In this document: positions 20,069 through 22,977 of the stretch, one piece after another
Numbering within the stretch: the stretch's first letter is position 1
Layout: each line of letters begins with the position of its first letter
DNA from: JAVXTH01 sp036642795
GTDB taxonomy: Bacteria > Bacillota_I > Bacilli_A > Erysipelotrichales > Erysipelotrichaceae
Assembly: GCA_036642795.1 (NCBI GenBank)
Contig: JAVXTH010000020.1
Coordinates: 1-22,977 of the forward strand
DNA: 22,977 bases
Direction: 5' to 3'
The notes under the pieces: model-generated
Told to the model about the DNA's origin: nothing
The model's database searches: none
What the model saw: only the letters and a program-made list of their open reading frames with translations
Program-made: the position numbers and the translations under genes

Positions 20069-20213
20069 AGTTATTACGAATAAGAATTCTAAGGTTTCAT
20101 ATTTGAATATTAAATCTATAAAAAAACAGGGCAATGCATACTATGTGATTATCATCGTATACTTAGCTACCTGTTTTTTCTTTATTCAAATTATTTATAA
20201 AAATTTCATTTAG
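20069..20213 (+). pseudogene. Possible frame-shifted continuation of the small membrane protein
   Basis: In the frame +1 to the preceding gene, the reading is open from 20025 to the stop ending at 20213. It encodes FGNKVITNKNSKVSYLNIKS, then a hydrophobic YYVIIIVYLATCFFFIQII segment. It has no ribosome site of its own, and its 3' part coincides with a terminator-like hairpin and the end of the opposite aminotransferase gene. It may be a decayed 3' end, a slippage product from the T6 run, or chance. Confidence 0.3.
20120..20179. terminator. Terminator of the minus-strand aminotransferase gene, possibly bidirectional
   Basis: AAAAAACAGG (20121-20130) and CCTGTTTTTT (20170-20179) are perfect 10-bp arms with a 39-base loop that holds the aminotransferase stop codon (20165-20163). 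Read leftward it ends in seven U; read rightward it ends in six U. The long loop makes it less than ideal. Confidence 0.6.
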
Positions 20214-21311
20214 TTTTCCATTGCCTTTAAAACCAAGTTTATTGAGTGTTTGATCTAGAGCAGATAAGGTTAAAATCATATCTTCAATCTTGGCATTTTC
20301 TCCCATATGTCCAATTCGTATTACTTTATCTTTTAATACATCAAAACAGCCAGCAATCATGATTTGATGATCACGGATCATCGTATTTAAAATATCGTCA
20401 CACTTAATTGAATCTGGTACATTAATTACGGTAACACTTGGTGAATATTGATCTTTTAAATATAGCGATAATCCATATTCAACAATAGCTTCTCTGGTTG
20501 CTTTGGCGATTGTTTGATGTCTAAGAAATACGGTTGCATCCTCTTTAAAATTCTGTATGGCTACACTTAATCCTTTTATATCTGAGATTGGCATCGTATA
20601 AGGAAATGCTTTATTTGAGTTATAGTCTTTGAAGTTTAATAAATTACAATAAAAGGATGCAATCTTTGATTTACGATTCTCCATTACTTGAAAAGCCTTT
20701 GGACTGATGGTAACAATCGTTAAACCAGGAGGTACGCTCAGAGCCTTTTGTGAGCCTGTGATTAAGATATCAATCATTGACTTCTCTATATCAATATCAA
20801 CACTAAAAGCTGCTGAGACGCTATCAACGACGCTTAATATCCCATATTGATGAAGCAAAGGACAAATGGTTTCAATTGAATTCAAAACACCACTGGGGGT
20901 ATCACAATGAACTAACGTAGCAAATTTAAAATTATGATCTTTTTTTAAGAAAGTGGATAGCTTATCAAGATCAATACCACAGTACGGATCACTTTCATAA
21001 ACAACTCCATTTCCACCATATAATTCTACTAAGTCATTAAATCCTCGACCGAAAATGCCATTACTTATAACTAAAACTCGGTCTTCTTTTTCACATAGTG
21101 AGGCTACACTTGCCTCAAGTCCTAACATTGCTTCACCGGCTAAGATAAAGCTTTCATTGTCGGTATGAAAAAGATTTGATATGTCTTTACATAAAGAATG
21201 GTAATAAGTAAAGAAAGAATCATCTAAATCAGGATTGGTACATAGTTCACTTCTTGCTATTCTTACATTTTCTCTAACTTTTGTTGGTCCCGGTGTCATA
21301 ATATTAATCAT
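20163..21311 (-). CDS. Class V PLP-dependent aminotransferase (alanine/serine-glyoxylate or aminoethylphosphonate type)
   Basis: The 382-aa enzyme opens with MTPGPTKVRENVRIAR, typical of the AGXT/serine-pyruvate and PhnW group. The cofactor pocket shows VVDSVSAAF (Asp163, pyridine contact) and TGSQKALSVPPG with the Schiff-base Lys189. The C-terminal RIGHMGENA motif holds the substrate-carboxylate Arg. Candidate reactions are alanine- or serine-glyoxylate, ureidoglycine-glyoxylate, or 2-aminoethylphosphonate-pyruvate transamination; no phosphonatase or purine gene is nearby to decide. AAGGAGT (21325-21318 on the minus strand) precedes the ATG by 7 bases. It lies 31 bp after brnQ, with a terminator between, so expression may need readthrough. 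The last 15 residues overlap an opposite open frame. Confidence 0.85.
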   Translation of the reverse strand: MINIMTPGPTKVRENVRIARSELCTNPDLDDSFFTYYHSLCKDISNLFHTDNESFILAGEAMLGLEASVASLCEKEDRVLVISNGIFGRGFNDLVELYGGNGVVYESDPYCGIDLDKLSTFLKKDHNFKFATLVHCDTPSGVLNSIETICPLLHQYGILSVVDSVSAAFSVDIDIEKSMIDILITGSQKALSVPPGLTIVTISPKAFQVMENRKSKIASFYCNLLNFKDYNSNKAFPYTMPISDIKGLSVAIQNFKEDATVFLRHQTIAKATREAIVEYGLSLYLKDQYSPSVTVINVPDSIKCDDILNTMIRDHQIMIAGCFDVLKDKVIRIGHMGENAKIEDMILTLSALDQTLNKLGFKGNGKLNEIFINNLNKEKTGS

Positions 21312-21331
21312 AAAAGTACTCCTTTTTCGAT

Positions 21332-21357
21332 AAAAAGTTTCCTCATTGAGAGGAAAC
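21332..21357 (-). terminator. Terminator between brnQ and the aminotransferase gene
   Basis: On the minus strand, GTTTCCTC (21357-21350), a 5-base loop, GAGGAAAC (21344-21337), then five U (21336-21332). It overlaps the end of brnQ and lies just ahead of the next ribosome site, so it probably sets the ratio of the two products. Confidence 0.88.
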
Positions 21358-22668
21358 GGATTTGTTTCTAAACTTTGAAATAATTAAGCCAAGCATCGCA
21401 CCAACACAGGAAGGTAAGATCCATGCAATGCCTAAATCATAGAATGGCAAACTTGCTACCATATCATGAAGAAAGCCTAAGTGAATGGATAAGCTATCCA
21501 TTCCGGTAAAGAATGAAACAAAGAAAGCAAATAACATTGCGAAAATATAAACTTCTTTCGCATTTTTAATTTTTTTATCAAAGAAAGAAACAATCATTAA
21601 TACTACCGATACAGGATATAACATAATTAAAATTGGTAAGGTATAAGTAATTAAAGTTGTTAAACCTACATTGGCAATCACAAAGGAAAACAAACATACA
21701 ACGGCAGCAATTTTATGATAAGAATATTTTGGACATAATTTATGAATGTAATCCGCAAAGCATGTAACTAAGCCAATGGATGTAGTTAAACAAGCTAAGA
21801 TTACCGCAACACCAAGTATTAAACGACCCCAGGAACCTAACAGGGAAGTCGATACCGCATTTAATAATTGACTACCATTGCTGAAAGAACCAAGTCCAAT
21901 ACTATGAGCACCAATATAAGTTAATGCAAAGTAAACAATACCTAAGAATAAAGCAGCTAATAAACCAGAAATAGCTGTATATTTTATAATGTTTTTACGC
22001 TCGGTAATATGATAACTCTTAACTGCTTCAATCACCACCATCGCAAAGACTAAACCCGCCGGTCCATCAAGGGCTAAATAGCCTTCAATTAAACCTTTAA
22101 AGAATGGTGCATTTTGATAACTTGGATCGGGTGCAACTAAGGGAACATGAGGGCTTGTTAACATTGCGATAAAGATACAGGCAATGGATATTAATAATAA
22201 AGGTGTTAATACCTTTCCGATGATATCCACTAATTTATTTTTATTCATCGATAACAAATAAGTTAAACCAAAGAAAATAGCTGTGTATAAGATGGATGAA
22301 ATACCAGTTGACATAAAACCATTGGTGATGGGAGCAATACCCATTTCAAACGATACACTTCCACATCTTGGTAAAGCAAACAATGGACCAATTAATAGAT
22401 AAATAATAACACTGAAAACTAAGGCAAAACGTTTCCCGACTTTGTTGCCTAAATCATCAAAATTATTACCGACATTAACAATCGCAATAATCGCTAAAAT
22501 CGCAATTCCAGCATCAGTTACAATGAAGCCTGCTAGTGCCCATAAGTAACCACCTTGTGCTAAGGCACCCATGGCTGGTGGAAAAATCATATTTCCAGCG
22601 CCAAAGAACATCGCAAATAAAGTCAAGGCTAAGGAAATAATTTGCATCTTACTCATTTTTTCATTCAT
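21343..22668 (-). CDS. brnQ: Branched-chain amino acid transport carrier (LIVCS family)
   Basis: This Na+- or H+-coupled importer of Leu, Ile and Val sits in the cytoplasmic membrane. From the preferred start it is 441 aa, the usual length. About twelve hydrophobic segments are visible. The family opening, LALTLFAMFFGAGNMIFPP, lies within the first 35 residues, and FALPRCGSVSFEMG follows the third span. ATG 22668 (third codon of the open frame) is chosen because it lies 7 bases past AGGGG (22680-22676); the upstream ATG 22674 is only 1 base away. The gene has its own extended -10 promoter and a terminator at its end. Its presence near T-box-controlled ileS fits isoleucine supply but is not proof of a link. 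Confidence 0.95.
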   Translation of the reverse strand: MNEKMSKMQIISLALTLFAMFFGAGNMIFPPAMGALAQGGYLWALAGFIVTDAGIAILAIIAIVNVGNNFDDLGNKVGKRFALVFSVIIYLLIGPLFALPRCGSVSFEMGIAPITNGFMSTGISSILYTAIFFGLTYLLSMNKNKLVDIIGKVLTPLLLISIACIFIAMLTSPHVPLVAPDPSYQNAPFFKGLIEGYLALDGPAGLVFAMVVIEAVKSYHITERKNIIKYTAISGLLAALFLGIVYFALTYIGAHSIGLGSFSNGSQLLNAVSTSLLGSWGRLILGVAVILACLTTSIGLVTCFADYIHKLCPKYSYHKIAAVVCLFSFVIANVGLTTLITYTLPILIMLYPVSVVLMIVSFFDKKIKNAKEVYIFAMLFAFFVSFFTGMDSLSIHLGFLHDMVASLPFYDLGIAWILPSCVGAMLGLIISKFRNKSVSSQ

Positions 22669-22701
22669 AATCATACCCCTTTATAAATCAATAGTGTTTT
22701 A

Positions 22702-22730
22702 ATTATATCAGTTACAATTTATAATATCTA
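22702..22730 (-). promoter_or_regulatory. brnQ promoter
   Basis: Read on the minus strand: TAGATA (22730-22725), 17-bp spacer, TATAAT (22707-22702), with TGA just upstream as an extended -10. The leader is about 27 nt. Confidence 0.6.
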
Positions 22731-22812
22731 CCTAAAATGATGATTATCAAGTATTTTATTCAGTAATTTTAAGATTGATAAAAAGAAGTGAGGACACATT
22801 TTTTAATAGCTA

Positions 22813-22849
22813 ACTTATATGTGGCAGTCATAGGATAAGTCTTTTCTTT
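22813..22849 (+). other. Unassigned hairpin in the gap before the methyltransferase gene
   Basis: ACTTATATG (22813-22821) pairs with CATA and TAAGT (22829-22840) with a 3-base bulge (GGA) and a 7-base loop, followed by a pyrimidine-rich CTTTTCTTT. No gene precedes it on the plus strand, so it would end only an unknown transcript. Otherwise the gap 22731-22890 shows nothing I can name. Confidence 0.25.
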
Positions 22850-22897
22850 ATTCAAATTGAAATAATGCGTTAAAGATCATTCGATTTTCGATAATTA

Positions 22898-22925
22898 TGA
22901 TATAATGAAACAAGAAAAGCAGGAG
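22898..22925 (+). promoter_or_regulatory. Promoter and ribosome site of the last gene
   Basis: TGATATAAT (22898-22906) is an extended -10; AGGAG at 22921-22925 lies 8 bases before ATG 22934. Confidence 0.6.
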
Positions 22926-22933
22926 AAAATAAT

Positions 22934-22977
22934 ATGGAAATTACATCTAAAAATAATGATAAAGTTAAACAATGGGT
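22934..22977 (+). CDS. Probable TrmH/SpoU-family RNA 2'-O-methyltransferase (partial, 5' end only)
   Basis: Only 14 codons are present before the window ends: MEITSKNNDKVKQW. The pattern 'M-I-T-S-x-x-N-x-K-V/I-K' is typical of the N-terminus of SpoU-class rRNA or tRNA methyltransferases, which act on the 2'-hydroxyl of ribose using S-adenosylmethionine. The fold and catalytic motifs lie outside the window, so the call rests on the start alone, plus a good promoter and ribosome site. Confidence 0.55.
   Translation, partial: MEITSKNNDKVKQW

Noticed and set aside
22741..22749. TGATTATCA palindrome upstream of brnQ
   Set aside because: It is short, single-copy and outside the core promoter; not distinguishable from chance in AT-rich DNA.

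Overview
The window reads as chromosomal DNA from an A+T-rich, endospore-forming member of the Bacillota (Firmicutes). The evidence is the spoIIGA-sigE-sigG sporulation block, the sepF-ylmH-divIVA-ileS division block, a T-box leader on ileS, a long-form hibernation factor, AGGAGG-type ribosome binding sites, TTG/GTG starts and rho-independent terminators. TGA is used as a stop. The gene complement and codon use suggest an Erysipelotrichia-like lineage, but that placement is an inference from memory. I see no tRNA, rRNA, CRISPR array, transposase or phage gene.

Layout. (1) Positions 1-1900 hold the tail of an unidentified gene, its terminator, and a two-gene ABC exporter whose promoter sits inside a 9-bp inverted repeat. 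(2) Positions 1980-4692 hold pyruvate phosphate dikinase (ppdK) with a perfect catabolite-response (cre) site over its probable transcription start. (3) Positions 4716-8693 are an accessory stretch: a small lipoprotein whose start codon lies in a hairpin, a small ankyrin-like protein paired with a WYL-domain regulator, a DUF2779-type protein (Cas4-like Fe-S region plus exonuclease fold) whose PD-(D/E)XK residues look lost, and an XRE-family repressor. (4) Positions 8684-11078 hold a convergent small beta-domain gene on the minus strand, then a coupled pair: zinc-dependent phospholipase C-like protein and M19 dipeptidase. (5) Positions 11077-11172 hold a compact minus-strand promoter and terminator that together predict an RNA of about 48 nt, divergent from the ribosome hibernation factor gene hpf. 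(6) Positions 11787-14451 are the sporulation block: spoIIGA (protease), sigE (pro-sigma E), sigG and a YlmC/YmxH PRC-barrel gene. (7) Positions 14555-19213 are the division and translation block: sepF, ylmH, divIVA, then the T-box-controlled ileS. (8) Positions 19242-20213 are a poorly conserved stretch of small genes: a stand-alone ParB-like domain, a 12-codon ORF and a small membrane protein, with signs of frame breakage. (9) Positions 20121-22730, on the minus strand, hold a BrnQ branched-chain amino acid carrier followed, across a terminator, by a class V aminotransferase. (10) The window ends in the first codons of a probable TrmH/SpoU-family RNA methyltransferase.

How it works together. 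SpoIIGA and pro-sigma E form the mother-cell activation pair. SigG is the late forespore sigma factor and has a plausible sigma F-type promoter of its own. The spoIIGA promoter has the wide -35/-10 spacing and 0A-box-like sites expected of Spo0A control. Carbon status probably feeds into ppdK through CcpA, and isoleucine status into ileS through uncharged tRNA-Ile. The most novel-looking items are the predicted minus-strand small RNA beside hpf, the start-codon hairpin of the lipoprotein, and the ankyrin/WYL/DUF2779/XRE neighbourhood.
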